This document shows positions 37,757 to 48,870 of a stretch of DNA of 64,000 bases, piece after piece (the stretch's first letter is position 1; the number at the start of each line of letters is the position of its first letter). The notes beneath the pieces were generated by a model, which saw only the letters and a list, made by a program, of their open reading frames with translations, was not told where the DNA came from and ran no database searches. Origin of the DNA: an uncultured Bacilli bacterium (GTDB lineage: Bacteria > Bacillota_I > Bacilli_A > RF39 > UBA660); the NCBI GenBank assembly GCA_947632085.1, contig CANRNY010000001.1:39712-103711 (forward strand), read 5' to 3'. The translations under genes and the position numbers were made by a program.

Positions 37757-40700
37757 CTACATTTTCATTTGATTACTTACAAGTTGTTGATTTACATAAT
37801 CTTTATATATAATATAATTCAATCTTTGAACAGATTCAATAATTTCTTTACTAATTGGATTAATTAAATAATCTACTTTTAAATTATTATATTTTTCTAA
37901 TAATTTAAATCTTGTTCTATCTAAAGCATCAGCATCTCTTATTACCGTTGCCATTCGATATAATCTATCTCTATCTTCTCCGACAATATTATATTGATCT
38001 AATAAATTATATACATCATTTGGTGTTTTTACAGCATGTGCTTCTATTAATAGTTGAACTTCATTCATTTTAATATCTTTAGGGCATTTAACACTAGTAC
38101 TATATTTTATCGCCCCTAATTTACCATGATTAAAGTTTTTATTATCATTAGTACGACCAATATCATGATATATTGCTGCTTCTATTATTGTTTTTATATC
38201 TCTATCAGACATTTGCATCATTGTTGCAATAAAAGCCGCAAATAAAGATACATTATTTGCATGAGTCGCTCCATGAATTTCTGACATATTTAAATATAAC
38301 TCTTCTCTTCCTGCTATTTTTTTATTTAAATATTCATAACAAGGCATTTTAACTATTTTTGAATAAAACTCTATAAGACTCATTTGTTTAGGCAAATTAG
38401 TATATTGTTTCATTTTTTCACTTACAAGTCCCAACGGGTCAGTTGCTTTTTCTGCATCAATTTCTAAGAATGCATCTTCATAACTATTATTCTTATATTT
38501 TGGTGCTTCAAAGCGATTTTTACGTAAATTACGTAATACAACTTGTGGATTTTTAGTTTTTAATACTTCTTTTATATCTCCAGCTAATTGTGGATTTCCA
38601 CTTATCATTTCATCTAAATCAGTTTGTGCATATCCTTCTTGCAACTGATAAGCAAATCTTGCATATCTAATATGGTCTTTATCAAACATATATTTTTCTT
38701 CTAATTCACCTTTTGTTACAAAACGAACATGTTCTAAGCAATTAACATCATGCAAAATATTAATTATTTTTTGTAAAGATTTATAGTCACCAATATCTAT
38801 TTTATCTATATTATATTTTTCACATACTTCATTTACTTTTTCTTCTGTTATCTCTTTCTCATTTATTAATGATATAAGAAATTTAATATTATTTATTTTA
38901 TCTTTACTAAATCCTTTTCTAGTCATTAAAGTAGTAGCTTTATCTAAAGCTGCATTAATATTCTTTTTATCACTTCCATCCATATAAGAACAATATTGAT
39001 ATTTTATTGCTTCTAATAAGTCATCAAATGCAAATTTCATCGTATCAACACCATCATATGTACTTAATAATAATGTATATAATATTTTATTAGCTACAAA
39101 ACGATTATTATAAGGAGAATCATTAGGATATATATTATCAGCTTCTAACTCATCTAAGAACTCCGCTAGTTTATTTAAATTAAAATTATTATTATTCATT
39201 GAAATTAATAAATTTTGTAAATCAACAGGTTTATGCATAATAACAGTATTATCAAAATTAACTTTAGCATAATTCCATCTCTTTATATATGTATTATCAT
39301 TTATTGTCGACACAACAGCCATCATCTGTTTATATAGTGTTCCAGCCTCTTTACTAATATCAAATAAAATTTTAATTTGTAAATCAACTTCATTTATTTC
39401 ATTAATAAATACTTCTAAAGGAGTTAGATTATCATCACCTTTAAATTTTAATTTTTCTTCTTCCATTGTTGTTTCTAATTCATTGTATAAAGCCATCGCT
39501 TGTTTTTTTGACTTTTCATCACCTTTTTTTAATATACTAATAATGTTCATCAAAATCATTCTAATAATCGTTTTTTTATAATTATTACTAAAGTATTTTT
39601 GATCAACATTAGGAGAATATGTATTACCAATTGAATTATTTAAAATTAAAGTAATAATTTGTTTTATAACTCCCGGTTTATTTGTATTTAAAAATACTGA
39701 TAATAAATCATTAATACGTTGTTGCTGATATTTAGCAATTTTTTCTCGTTCAATAACAACTACAGGCAATGGTTTTCCACTACCTAATTGTATCGCAGCT
39801 TTTATTGTTGAATTATATATTTTTTGTTCTTCTTCATTTAAGTTATTAAGATTTTCACAAAAGAAGATTACATAAGAAGGAGATTTTTTAAAATTACCAG
39901 AAGGCATTAAATCTCTTCTTTCCCATACTACTTCATTATGAGTATGACGTGTATTATTAACCATACCACGAGGAGTACAGTATAAAACATTATTTGTTTT
40001 ACGAGACGTATTAAATTCTAAATTTGCATTACTTGAAGCTATATCAAAAGGAGCAGATAATAATAAAGCTTCAGGTGCAAAATCAGTAAATCCTAATACT
40101 GCATGACAAATTCTGGCCGTTCCTAAATTATCATTAGTTAAATAACTACAACAAAAGCCGTGTGATTCTATTAAATCAATATTCCAATTAGCATAATAAT
40201 CATCTGGTTCTTTATGATCAGAATAAGCTCCTAAAGAAGTCATCATTACAGCAAAATCTTTTTGCTGATGTCCTAATCCAATTGGGCTATAAAATGAAAC
40301 CATATTCCCATCAAGTCCATCACTCAAAACATATTTAACTGTTCCATCCTCTTCAATAACTTCTTTATAACTTTTTTGTGTTAATAAATCTTTATCATTT
40401 ACATGATATAAAGTATCATTATATAGCATAGCATAGTTCTGTCTAATTAAAGAATCTAAATTAACTAAAAAAGAATCACCTAGATTAATTTTCGGAGTTT
40501 GTTCATATATTTCTTTTAAAGTATTCAAATCTGTTTCAGTACAAACGTTTTTAATAAATAGTAAAATTTTCTTTAAATCTTCATTATGACTTATTTTACA
40601 AAAATTATCTAAATCAGCACAATAAATTTTATTAATACGTTTAAATTCGTCATAATTTAAATCTAATACTGATAAAGCAATAGCTTCTCTATAAGCATCA

Positions 40701-42685
40701 ACTGTGCCATACGCTGCTAAACGTTTAATTTTCTCATCAACAATATTTCTATAGTCTTTCATATCCTCATAAGTATTAATTCCTAATTCATTCTTATGAA
40801 CTACTAATTTCATAAACAAAGAAATATCTTCAATACTTAATTCTTTATCTGCTAAATCATCAACTAATTCTTGATAATCTTTTATATTATCTAAAGTACG
40901 ATCTATTAAGTCAATCCAATTTATTGATGAAGAATAAGACATTATTCTTTTAACTATTTTAAGTTCTTGTGGATTTAACTCACATAATTTCATCGCTACA
41001 TCTTTATGTGCCCCTAAAAACTCTATTTTATTCATATTTAAGAATGAAAATTTTTCATCAAATAAACGATAATCTAATGTTTTAAGTATTTCACTATTAA
41101 CTTTTTTTATTGCATTAAATTTCATTGTAAATTCTTCAAAGCTCATATTAAGATTCTCTGCTGCTTTAGAAAGTAAAATTGCTAAAACTTCATCATTTTC
41201 AATAATAGATATACTATTAAAAACACTACTAAAATCTTTATTATGGGCATCAAATTGTTTAAATCGTTCTAACCATTGATTAAGCAACGCTGGATCATCT
41301 TTACATAAAAGATATTCTGAATTACTAGGTACATATCCTTTTGCAAAGGCGAATTTAACAAATTCAGGTTTAGGGTTATATTTTAGGACATCACAAAGAG
41401 CACTAGGTTTCTTTTCTAATAGTTCAAAGTCAAATGTATCATCTTTAAAAAAATCATCTAACCCAGTAACACCATATGATTCACAATTAACAATTAAACT
41501 AGAAAATCCATTATAATAAATAGCTAACGATTTAATTACATCTTTTCTAAAAAATAAATCTTTTTTATTTGCAAATTCTAATTTATTTAAATTTTTTAAA
41601 TTTTCAATTATGAATTCTGGTTCATTATTTACTAAATATGTAAAAACAGGTTCTCTTAGCCAATATTCTTCTTTTTCTTTTAGAAAATCCTTAAATTTTT
41701 TATAAGAATTTTTGGTATAAAAATCTAAAAATTCTTGACCATTCATTTTATCTAAATATTGATATATTTTATTATTTAATGATAAATTATAAATGTTCAA
41801 ATCGAGATTATTCTTAGCAAGTAATTGTGATAATTGTTCATATATCATAATGCCTTGTTCATCATTTAAAGCATCATCAATTAATTTATTAAGAAACTCA
41901 TCTTGAATTTGATAATTATGAGAAACTGATAAAAATCTATCATAAAACTCTAATCTTTCACGAACACTAAAATCATTCAAGAATGAAGGTAAAACAGATA
42001 ATTTATTTTCTGCAAAAGCTTTAATTACTAAATTCATTAATTCATCATCATGAAGCATTCTTTTTATTGAATCTATTCTATTCCAATAACCTTGTAACAA
42101 ACATATATAGACTGCTTCTAACAAAGCATCATGTGATTTAAATCTTCTAAAAGCATTTATCCAAAAATCAATATTATAACCATACTTATATTTTTCTAAA
42201 AATTTTAACTTTGCTTCATCATCAACTTTTTCTAATAGTCTTAATATAACCGAATGACTAACACTTATATCATCTAAATCAATTATATCTACTGCATAAT
42301 CTAATATTATTTTAAATTCATCAGAAGTAAATTTATTATTTATCTTACCATAAGAATTAACAACTAATGTTTTCAAAAAAAAGTAAACAAATTCATATGG
42401 TATTACAGATAAACACTCATGATAAAAAGAAAGTGATTTGTTCATTAAAAGATGTGAAATATAATCTTTTTTTTCACTTTCATTTATTTCTGGTATTTCA
42501 TTATTTTTTATTGCAATTATTAATTTTAAAGACACATTATCATTAAGTTTATCTAAATAATCAATAAATCCATCGACTTTCAATAATGCTTTAGCATCAT
42601 CTAAATTTAAAGATAACAATCTTAATCTACTAACATTATTTCTTGCAATTCCCTCTTTTACACTTCTTACTCTCCTACTATCCAT
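37757..42685 (-). CDS. Giant protein (1642 aa), unknown N-terminal region, C-terminal HD-type hydrolase domain
   Basis: C-terminal EIHGATHANNVSLFAAFIATMM...IIEAAIYHDIGRTND...HGKLGA; middle region with RHTHNEVVWERRDLMPS. Confidence 0.85.
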   Translation of the reverse strand: MDSRRVRSVKEGIARNNVSRLRLLSLNLDDAKALLKVDGFIDYLDKLNDNVSLKLIIAIKNNEIPEINESEKKDYISHLLMNKSLSFYHECLSVIPYEFVYFFLKTLVVNSYGKINNKFTSDEFKIILDYAVDIIDLDDISVSHSVILRLLEKVDDEAKLKFLEKYKYGYNIDFWINAFRRFKSHDALLEAVYICLLQGYWNRIDSIKRMLHDDELMNLVIKAFAENKLSVLPSFLNDFSVRERLEFYDRFLSVSHNYQIQDEFLNKLIDDALNDEQGIMIYEQLSQLLAKNNLDLNIYNLSLNNKIYQYLDKMNGQEFLDFYTKNSYKKFKDFLKEKEEYWLREPVFTYLVNNEPEFIIENLKNLNKLEFANKKDLFFRKDVIKSLAIYYNGFSSLIVNCESYGVTGLDDFFKDDTFDFELLEKKPSALCDVLKYNPKPEFVKFAFAKGYVPSNSEYLLCKDDPALLNQWLERFKQFDAHNKDFSSVFNSISIIENDEVLAILLSKAAENLNMSFEEFTMKFNAIKKVNSEILKTLDYRLFDEKFSFLNMNKIEFLGAHKDVAMKLCELNPQELKIVKRIMSYSSSINWIDLIDRTLDNIKDYQELVDDLADKELSIEDISLFMKLVVHKNELGINTYEDMKDYRNIVDEKIKRLAAYGTVDAYREAIALSVLDLNYDEFKRINKIYCADLDNFCKISHNEDLKKILLFIKNVCTETDLNTLKEIYEQTPKINLGDSFLVNLDSLIRQNYAMLYNDTLYHVNDKDLLTQKSYKEVIEEDGTVKYVLSDGLDGNMVSFYSPIGLGHQQKDFAVMMTSLGAYSDHKEPDDYYANWNIDLIESHGFCCSYLTNDNLGTARICHAVLGFTDFAPEALLLSAPFDIASSNANLEFNTSRKTNNVLYCTPRGMVNNTRHTHNEVVWERRDLMPSGNFKKSPSYVIFFCENLNNLNEEEQKIYNSTIKAAIQLGSGKPLPVVVIEREKIAKYQQQRINDLLSVFLNTNKPGVIKQIITLILNNSIGNTYSPNVDQKYFSNNYKKTIIRMILMNIISILKKGDEKSKKQAMALYNELETTMEEEKLKFKGDDNLTPLEVFINEINEVDLQIKILFDISKEAGTLYKQMMAVVSTINDNTYIKRWNYAKVNFDNTVIMHKPVDLQNLLISMNNNNFNLNKLAEFLDELEADNIYPNDSPYNNRFVANKILYTLLLSTYDGVDTMKFAFDDLLEAIKYQYCSYMDGSDKKNINAALDKATTLMTRKGFSKDKINNIKFLISLINEKEITEEKVNEVCEKYNIDKIDIGDYKSLQKIINILHDVNCLEHVRFVTKGELEEKYMFDKDHIRYARFAYQLQEGYAQTDLDEMISGNPQLAGDIKEVLKTKNPQVVLRNLRKNRFEAPKYKNNSYEDAFLEIDAEKATDPLGLVSEKMKQYTNLPKQMSLIEFYSKIVKMPCYEYLNKKIAGREELYLNMSEIHGATHANNVSLFAAFIATMMQMSDRDIKTIIEAAIYHDIGRTNDNKNFNHGKLGAIKYSTSVKCPKDIKMNEVQLLIEAHAVKTPNDVYNLLDQYNIVGEDRDRLYRMATVIRDADALDRTRFKLLEKYNNLKVDYLINPISKEIIESVQRLNYIIYKDYVNQQLVSNQMKM

Positions 42686-42813
42686 AATGCCACTACCAAT
42701 CTATTATCATCTTTTTTATTATATCACATAAATTACTTAGTTAATATTCTGAATAAATATAAAATAAATATCTAAAACATTATTTTACATTATAGAGAAC
42801 TTTCTTATAAAAC

Positions 42814-42849
42814 AAAAAAATTATTCTATAGTTAAGAATAATTTTTTTA
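42814..42849 (-). terminator. Intrinsic terminator of the 171-aa gene
   Basis: aaaaaattattctatagttaagaataatttttt hairpin. Confidence 0.7.
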
Positions 42850-43336
42850 CTTCACTTGGTCTACTAAATTTTACTAATCCCTTCGTAATATCGTAAAATC
42901 TATATAATTTATCTAAAGTATCTTCATCTTTAGCATATTTACTTAAGTCTTCTTTATTTATTTTCTTTTTTAAATAGAATGGTTTTAAATCTTTATCTAA
43001 CGGATTAAAACCATCTATTTTAACTCGATACCAACTACCTAGTCCTTCTATATATTCATATATCATACCTGGTATTTCATAATCACTATAATATCTTTCT
43101 AAAGTATGTAAATATACTAAGTCAAATTCCATTAAATCACTATTTTTATCTTTTCTAGTATCTTTTAATATCATATCTTTAAAGTTATTTGTTTCTATAA
43201 CTACAACTTCACTATCTTTTTTAAAAACTTTTATTATTACTCTTTCTTCTTTTATAATATGTTCTTTAAGTAAAACAGCATAAACATTAAAATGCATTAT
43301 ATCAGATAAACCATAAAAATAATCACTTTGATACAT
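42821..43336 (-). CDS. Hypothetical protein (171 aa) translationally coupled to mutS
   Basis: ATG overlaps the mutS stop (TAATG). Confidence 0.7.
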   Translation of the reverse strand: MYQSDYFYGLSDIMHFNVYAVLLKEHIIKEERVIIKVFKKDSEVVVIETNNFKDMILKDTRKDKNSDLMEFDLVYLHTLERYYSDYEIPGMIYEYIEGLGSWYRVKIDGFNPLDKDLKPFYLKKKINKEDLSKYAKDEDTLDKLYRFYDITKGLVKFSRPSEVKKLFLTIE

Positions 43337-45882
43337 TATTTTTTCGATAACTCCTTTAATTCATATAATAAATTAATTGCATCCATAGGAGTTACATTAA
43401 GTGGATCTATTTCTTCTAATTTATCTAATACTTCTGTATTACTTTCTGGTTCATCAAAATTAAATGCTACTTGTTCTGTATTACGTTTAGGTACTCCATC
43501 ATCGTTTGCTTCATAATAACTTAATATACTTTCCGCTCTTTCTAATACTTTAGTTGGCATTCCTGCTAATTTAGCAACATGTATACCATAACTTTTATCA
43601 ACTGCTCCTGGACTTACTTTATGTAAAAAGGTTACATTACCATCTTTTAAGTAAGCCTCAACATGAACATTTTTAATTCCTCTTACCTCTTCTAATGCTG
43701 TAAGTTCATGATAATGAGTACTAAATAATGTCTTACAACCAATATCATTATTAACATATTCTAATATTGCTTGAGCTAAACTCATACCATCATAAGTTGC
43801 TGTCCCTCTACCTAATTCATCAAATAGAATTAATGAATCACTCGTTGCATTAGCTAAAGCATTACGAGCTTCCATCATTTCTACCATAAATGTTGATTCT
43901 CCCGATACTAAATCATCAGAAGCTCCAATTCTCGTAAATATCTTATCAAAGATTGGTAATTTAGCACTCTTAGCCGGTACAAAAGAACCCATCTGCGCCA
44001 TAATAATTATAATAGCTAACTGACGCATAAACGTTGATTTACCACTCATATTAGGGCCTGTAATAAGTAAAGTATTAGTATTCTTATCCATCTTACAGTC
44101 ATTAGCAACATATTCATTTTTACTAACTCTTTCCACAACTGGATGACGTCCATCAATAATTTCTACAACTCTTTCATCAACTATCTCTGGCCTTACTAAA
44201 TTATATAAATCAGCTACTGTCGCTAAACTACATATTGCATCTATTTCAGCTATATCTTTCGCAATATCTTTTAAAGTAAATATTTCTTTTTTTATTTTTT
44301 CTTTAATATTCATAAATAAGTTATATTCAAGTTCAATTATCTTTTCTTCAGCATTTAAGATTAATGCTTCTTTTTCTTTTAATAAAGGACTTATAAATCT
44401 TTCACAATTAGTTAATGTTTGTCTTCTTTCATACCCATATTCATCTTTTACTTGATTAACTTGTCCTTTACTAATTTCAATATAATAACCAAATACTTTA
44501 GTATAACCGACTTTTAAAGTCTTAATCCCTGTTCTTTCTCTTTCTTGTTCTTCTAACGAAGCAATAAAGTCTTTACCACCACTACGTATTTCTTTAAGTT
44601 CATCTAACTCCTTATTATACCCATCTTTAATTAAGTAACCTTCTTTTAACCCAAGTGGTGGTTCTTCATAAATACTCATTTCTAATAAGTTATATAATTC
44701 ATGTTCATCACTAAATTGATAATTAAAACCTAGTTTATTTATTTTATCTAAGATATTAGGTAATACTTTTAAACTTCTTTTTATTTGTAAGACATCACGG
44801 GCATTTAAATTACCGCATACTGTCTTACCACATAATCTTTCTAAGTCATAAACTTCATCTAAGTCATTTAATAGTTCATCTTTTAAGATAAATTCTTCTC
44901 TTAATTTACTTATCATATCATAACGATGATTAATCTTTACTTTATCTTTTAATGGCTTAGTAACCCAACTCTTAAGCATACGACTACCCATTGCTGTCTT
45001 AGTTTTATCTAGTAGCCATATTAAACTATATGTTCTTTCTTTTAATCTTAACGTTTCAAATAATTCTAAGTTTCTAACTGTATGAACATCCATTTCCAAG
45101 TATTCAAACGGATTAATAATTTCAACTTTTTCTAAATGATCTAATTCTTTTAATTCTTTTACTACTAAATAATAAAGTAGATGTTTAATTCCTAAGATAT
45201 ATCTCATTTCTTTAATATCTTTATATAAGTATTCATATTTATCTTCTAAGTAATTACCACATATTATAACATCTATTCCATAAGTATTACGTAGTATATC
45301 TATAAGTTCAAATTCTAAGTTATCATAAAATACTATTTCTTTTAAATTTAAATTTAATATCGTATCAATAAGTTTATTACGATCATCTATAACATCTAAT
45401 ATATATAGTTCACCAGTCGATATATCACTATATGTAATTGTATATATTCCATTTATTTTTAAAATACTACCAATATAGTTATTATCATATTCTTTAAGCA
45501 TTTCATAATCGACAACAGTTCCTTTACTAATAACTTGTATTACGCCTCTTTTAACCATTCCTTTAGCTGTTGCAGGATCTTCTAATTGTTCGCAAATTGC
45601 TACTTTATATCCTTTATTAACTAGTTTTTCTATATAAGGTTTAACACTATGAAAAGGAACGCCACACATTGGTACACGTTCATCAAGTCCAGCATTTTTA
45701 CCCGTTAAAGTAAGTTCTAATTCTCTACTACATAAAATACCATCTTCAAAAAACAATTCATAAAAATCCCCTAAACGATAAAATAATAATTCATCTGGAT
45801 AATTATCTTTTATCTCCATATATTGTTTCATCCCAGGACTTAATTTACTTCTATCTACTTCATTTCTTTTCATAATCATCAC
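43336..45882 (-). CDS. mutS: DNA mismatch repair protein MutS
   Basis: FYRLGDFYELFFEDG, TGPNMSGKSTFMRQ, DELGRGTATYDG, STHYHELTAL. Confidence 0.97.
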   Translation of the reverse strand: MMIMKRNEVDRSKLSPGMKQYMEIKDNYPDELLFYRLGDFYELFFEDGILCSRELELTLTGKNAGLDERVPMCGVPFHSVKPYIEKLVNKGYKVAICEQLEDPATAKGMVKRGVIQVISKGTVVDYEMLKEYDNNYIGSILKINGIYTITYSDISTGELYILDVIDDRNKLIDTILNLNLKEIVFYDNLEFELIDILRNTYGIDVIICGNYLEDKYEYLYKDIKEMRYILGIKHLLYYLVVKELKELDHLEKVEIINPFEYLEMDVHTVRNLELFETLRLKERTYSLIWLLDKTKTAMGSRMLKSWVTKPLKDKVKINHRYDMISKLREEFILKDELLNDLDEVYDLERLCGKTVCGNLNARDVLQIKRSLKVLPNILDKINKLGFNYQFSDEHELYNLLEMSIYEEPPLGLKEGYLIKDGYNKELDELKEIRSGGKDFIASLEEQERERTGIKTLKVGYTKVFGYYIEISKGQVNQVKDEYGYERRQTLTNCERFISPLLKEKEALILNAEEKIIELEYNLFMNIKEKIKKEIFTLKDIAKDIAEIDAICSLATVADLYNLVRPEIVDERVVEIIDGRHPVVERVSKNEYVANDCKMDKNTNTLLITGPNMSGKSTFMRQLAIIIIMAQMGSFVPAKSAKLPIFDKIFTRIGASDDLVSGESTFMVEMMEARNALANATSDSLILFDELGRGTATYDGMSLAQAILEYVNNDIGCKTLFSTHYHELTALEEVRGIKNVHVEAYLKDGNVTFLHKVSPGAVDKSYGIHVAKLAGMPTKVLERAESILSYYEANDDGVPKRNTEQVAFNFDEPESNTEVLDKLEEIDPLNVTPMDAINLLYELKELSKK

Positions 45883-45909
45883 AAAATTTATTATAACAAA
45901 ATATCCATA

Positions 45910-45936
45910 AAAAAAGAAGATTTTTAATCTTCTCTA
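45910..45936 (-). terminator. Intrinsic terminator of the 338-aa gene
   Basis: aaaaaagaagatttttaatcttctct hairpin. Confidence 0.65.
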
Positions 45937-46940
45937 ATCACGTATGGATCTATATTTGTTCCACTACCAGATATAATATCAGCTTTAATATTAATAACTG
46001 GACGAACACTTAATACATCATTCTTAGATACACTAACTATCTTATTATTTTTAAATGCCCATACATTATCTATACCATTAGGATTCATTAATAAAAAACC
46101 ACTAACTGTATTTAAATAACTACTCGTAACATCTTGATTTATTAAATAAGCTTCACTAACTCCTAAAGTACCAACCTTAGCCATCATATAACCATCTAAA
46201 TATAATAAGTTTTCTGTATTATAATCAACATCATTTAAATATGAATAAGCACCATCTACTAAGTAACTTTCATCATTAAAGTTATCATTAAACCATGCAT
46301 TTAATACTTTTTGTAAGTTACTACCTTCATATTCATTATTTGTTCCATATGATGATGAAAGCACAACATCATTTAATATAAGTCTTAAACTACCATCATA
46401 GTTAATTCTAACTATTCTAAACATCATATCATTTACTTTAATATAATTATTTATAGCATCGCCTTTATAGTAGTATGTTGTATTAGTTGGTAATGAATCA
46501 TCACCTATTTCAATCGTAGATTCTAATCTATCAACTTCTAAGTTATTAGTATCATCAGTTAAAGATATAACACAATTAGTATCTTGATTTAGATATGGAA
46601 TAGAAATTGTTGAAGTTAATGGATCAAAATTTAAGTTCCCTGAATTACAATATATAATGCCCATACTTCCATTAGTTTCAACTGTATCACTAAAAGCTCC
46701 TTCTTTAACTGTTTTTTCATAAACATAATCATTATTACCTACAATAGATACTTTAACATTAAAGTTCTCTCTATCATCTTCAACTAAGTTAGCTGAAAAA
46801 GTAATTCCTACAAAAGCTAATAAAGAACAACATATAACTAAAATCGGAACATACATATTATTTATTTTACTAGCATTAAAACCTACTTGACTTCTATTTT
46901 GGATTTTTGCAAGCTCTTTATCTGGATCAAATCTTTTCAT
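45924..46940 (-). CDS. Membrane-anchored extracellular protein, unknown function
   Basis: N-terminal TM; YYKGDAINNYIKVNDMMFRIVRINYDGSLRLILND; ends GSGTNIDPYVIRED, similar to 50184..51107. Confidence 0.7.
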   Translation of the reverse strand: MKRFDPDKELAKIQNRSQVGFNASKINNMYVPILVICCSLLAFVGITFSANLVEDDRENFNVKVSIVGNNDYVYEKTVKEGAFSDTVETNGSMGIIYCNSGNLNFDPLTSTISIPYLNQDTNCVISLTDDTNNLEVDRLESTIEIGDDSLPTNTTYYYKGDAINNYIKVNDMMFRIVRINYDGSLRLILNDVVLSSSYGTNNEYEGSNLQKVLNAWFNDNFNDESYLVDGAYSYLNDVDYNTENLLYLDGYMMAKVGTLGVSEAYLINQDVTSSYLNTVSGFLLMNPNGIDNVWAFKNNKIVSVSKNDVLSVRPVINIKADIISGSGTNIDPYVIRED

Positions 46941-47019
46941 CTCATCAACTCTCCCATATCATAATTAATTTTACAATATTTACTAACAAAAATCAATTAG
47001 TATTAATAAAGTCAAAAAA

Positions 47020-47042
47020 AAGGATTGATAAATCTCAATCCT
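47020..47042 (-). terminator. Intrinsic terminator of the 26-aa peptide gene
   Basis: aaaaaaggattgataaatctcaatcct hairpin. Confidence 0.7.
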
Positions 47043-47121
47043 AAGCACTTATTGTAATCAATATTGCTATAATTGTTAAAAATAGTATAACTAAATATCT
47101 GGCTATTCCACCTTGTTTCAT
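47041..47121 (-). CDS. 26-aa single-TM peptide
   Basis: MKQGGIARYLVILFLTIIAILITISA*, preceded by TTAGGAGGAATAGTAT (strong RBS) and followed by a terminator. Confidence 0.65.
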   Translation of the reverse strand: MKQGGIARYLVILFLTIIAILITISA

Positions 47122-47208
47122 ATACTATTCCTCCTAACACATAAATTTATTCTACAAAAATATTTATTTTATCGCAACTAAATTACCAATATTTAGTATA
47201 ACTTGACG

Positions 47209-47820
47209 TCAAATACGATTTACATTAGATAAAATAGCATAAGTTTTATGAATAACTTTTTTTGATACATAAGTAATACTTGGTAGTTCACGAACACTAC
47301 TTAGTTTATCAACAGTTGTTATTATTAATCCTTCTTTATAACGTGGAGGAATAATATTTAACGGAAACATATGTCTTAGTATGGCATTAGTTATTTTTTT
47401 ATCCTCTAGTTTAGGAAAATATTTAACATAGTTTATTGAAGCATCTTTAGCATGCGTAAATCCATGCATTTTATACCATGGCTTTTTTTCTTTCATTAAT
47501 GTTGTATATTTACCATTTTCTAGTTTTTCTAATTCTGGTGTACTAATCCAAGCTTGACTATAAAAATCATGTAATAAACCAGCTATTGCACAAACTCTTT
47601 TATCAGCTTTAAAATATTTACTAGCCATAAATGCTTTAAAAGAAACTAATATTGAATGATCCCACACTGTTATATTGTGATGATGCATAAATAGTTTTCT
47701 TTTTTGAAATTCTGGATTTCTTAAGATGTCTTCTACTATTCTATACCATTCATCAAAGAAAGGATTTAAGACAATTGAAGCATCAATATATTTAATTATA
47801 TTATTATCGTAGTAATTCAT
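47209..47820 (-). CDS. HD-type phosphohydrolase-like protein
   Basis: HHHNITVWDHSILVSFKAF...AIAGLLHDFYSQAW. Confidence 0.7.
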   Translation of the reverse strand: MNYYDNNIIKYIDASIVLNPFFDEWYRIVEDILRNPEFQKRKLFMHHHNITVWDHSILVSFKAFMASKYFKADKRVCAIAGLLHDFYSQAWISTPELEKLENGKYTTLMKEKKPWYKMHGFTHAKDASINYVKYFPKLEDKKITNAILRHMFPLNIIPPRYKEGLIITTVDKLSSVRELPSITYVSKKVIHKTYAILSNVNRI

Positions 47821-48830
47821 TTTAATCCCTCCAAATAATCTATTGCATCTTGTAATTTAGTAACTTTAACAATTTTTATATCATATTTTTTATCTTCTTT
47901 AACTTTCATTGCTTCTTCATAATTACCTTCTGGTACTAAGAAGACATCAGCTTTATTTTTAACAGCTCCCATTAGTTTGTATTTAACACCACCTATTTCA
48001 CCAACACTACCATCAAGTGAAATAGTTCCTGTTCCAACAATCTTCTTACCATGTGTTAAATCTTGTTTAGTTAAAGAATTATATGTCATTAACGTCATCA
48101 TAAGTCCACCACTTGGACCAGATTCTTGTCTTTTTGAAGTAATTTCTACATTAACATCACTCTTAATATTAAAAGTTGTTATTGCCGAAATACCGATGTA
48201 TTTCTTATCATCTTCCGTATATACTTTAGCCTTTACTTCTTTTTCTTTTTTATCTCTAATAACTTTTATTTTTAAAATATCTCCATCATTAGCATCTTGT
48301 ATTATCTTACTTAATTCATCAATATCTTTTAATTCATTATCTTCTATTGCTAATATATTATCGCCTATTTTTAAATCAGTATCAGCTTCCGGAGCAATAT
48401 ATGATACATAATTCTCTTTATCTTCTATTTCATACTTTATTCCTGCCGCATCCATCGCCGCGACAATCGCATAATTCTTACTTTGTTCTAATTCTAATTT
48501 ATCACGCTTTTCCGCATCTGCTACTGTCTCATTTTCATACATTGAATCACTCTGTTTAACCACTTCCCAATCAGGCATAATTAAACCTAAAATAATATAT
48601 GGTATCTTACCTCTTGATACAGATACATAAGCCATATTAAATGATCCTTCAATCTTTGTTTCTTCGCCATTAACTAAAACACGATTTTCTAAATCAATAA
48701 TACCTCCGGGCATTTCTACATCATATGGTAATTCAATAAAAAATAACAAAGCAAATACTAATATTGTAATAACAAAAAATAAATTATCTTTCATAAATGT
48801 TTTAAATTTTTCATATAAATTAATAAACAT
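47817..48830 (-). CDS. PDZ + Lon-like serine protease, YlbL/SepM type
   Basis: N-terminal TM, PDZ-like region, ESGPSGGLMMTL, GTGTISLDGSVGEIGGVKYKLMGA. Confidence 0.9.
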   Translation of the reverse strand: MFINLYEKFKTFMKDNLFFVITILVFALLFFIELPYDVEMPGGIIDLENRVLVNGEETKIEGSFNMAYVSVSRGKIPYIILGLIMPDWEVVKQSDSMYENETVADAEKRDKLELEQSKNYAIVAAMDAAGIKYEIEDKENYVSYIAPEADTDLKIGDNILAIEDNELKDIDELSKIIQDANDGDILKIKVIRDKKEKEVKAKVYTEDDKKYIGISAITTFNIKSDVNVEITSKRQESGPSGGLMMTLMTYNSLTKQDLTHGKKIVGTGTISLDGSVGEIGGVKYKLMGAVKNKADVFLVPEGNYEEAMKVKEDKKYDIKIVKVTKLQDAIDYLEGLK

Positions 48831-48870
48831 TGCATCACCTTAAATATTATATCATTTATGAAGGTAAAAT

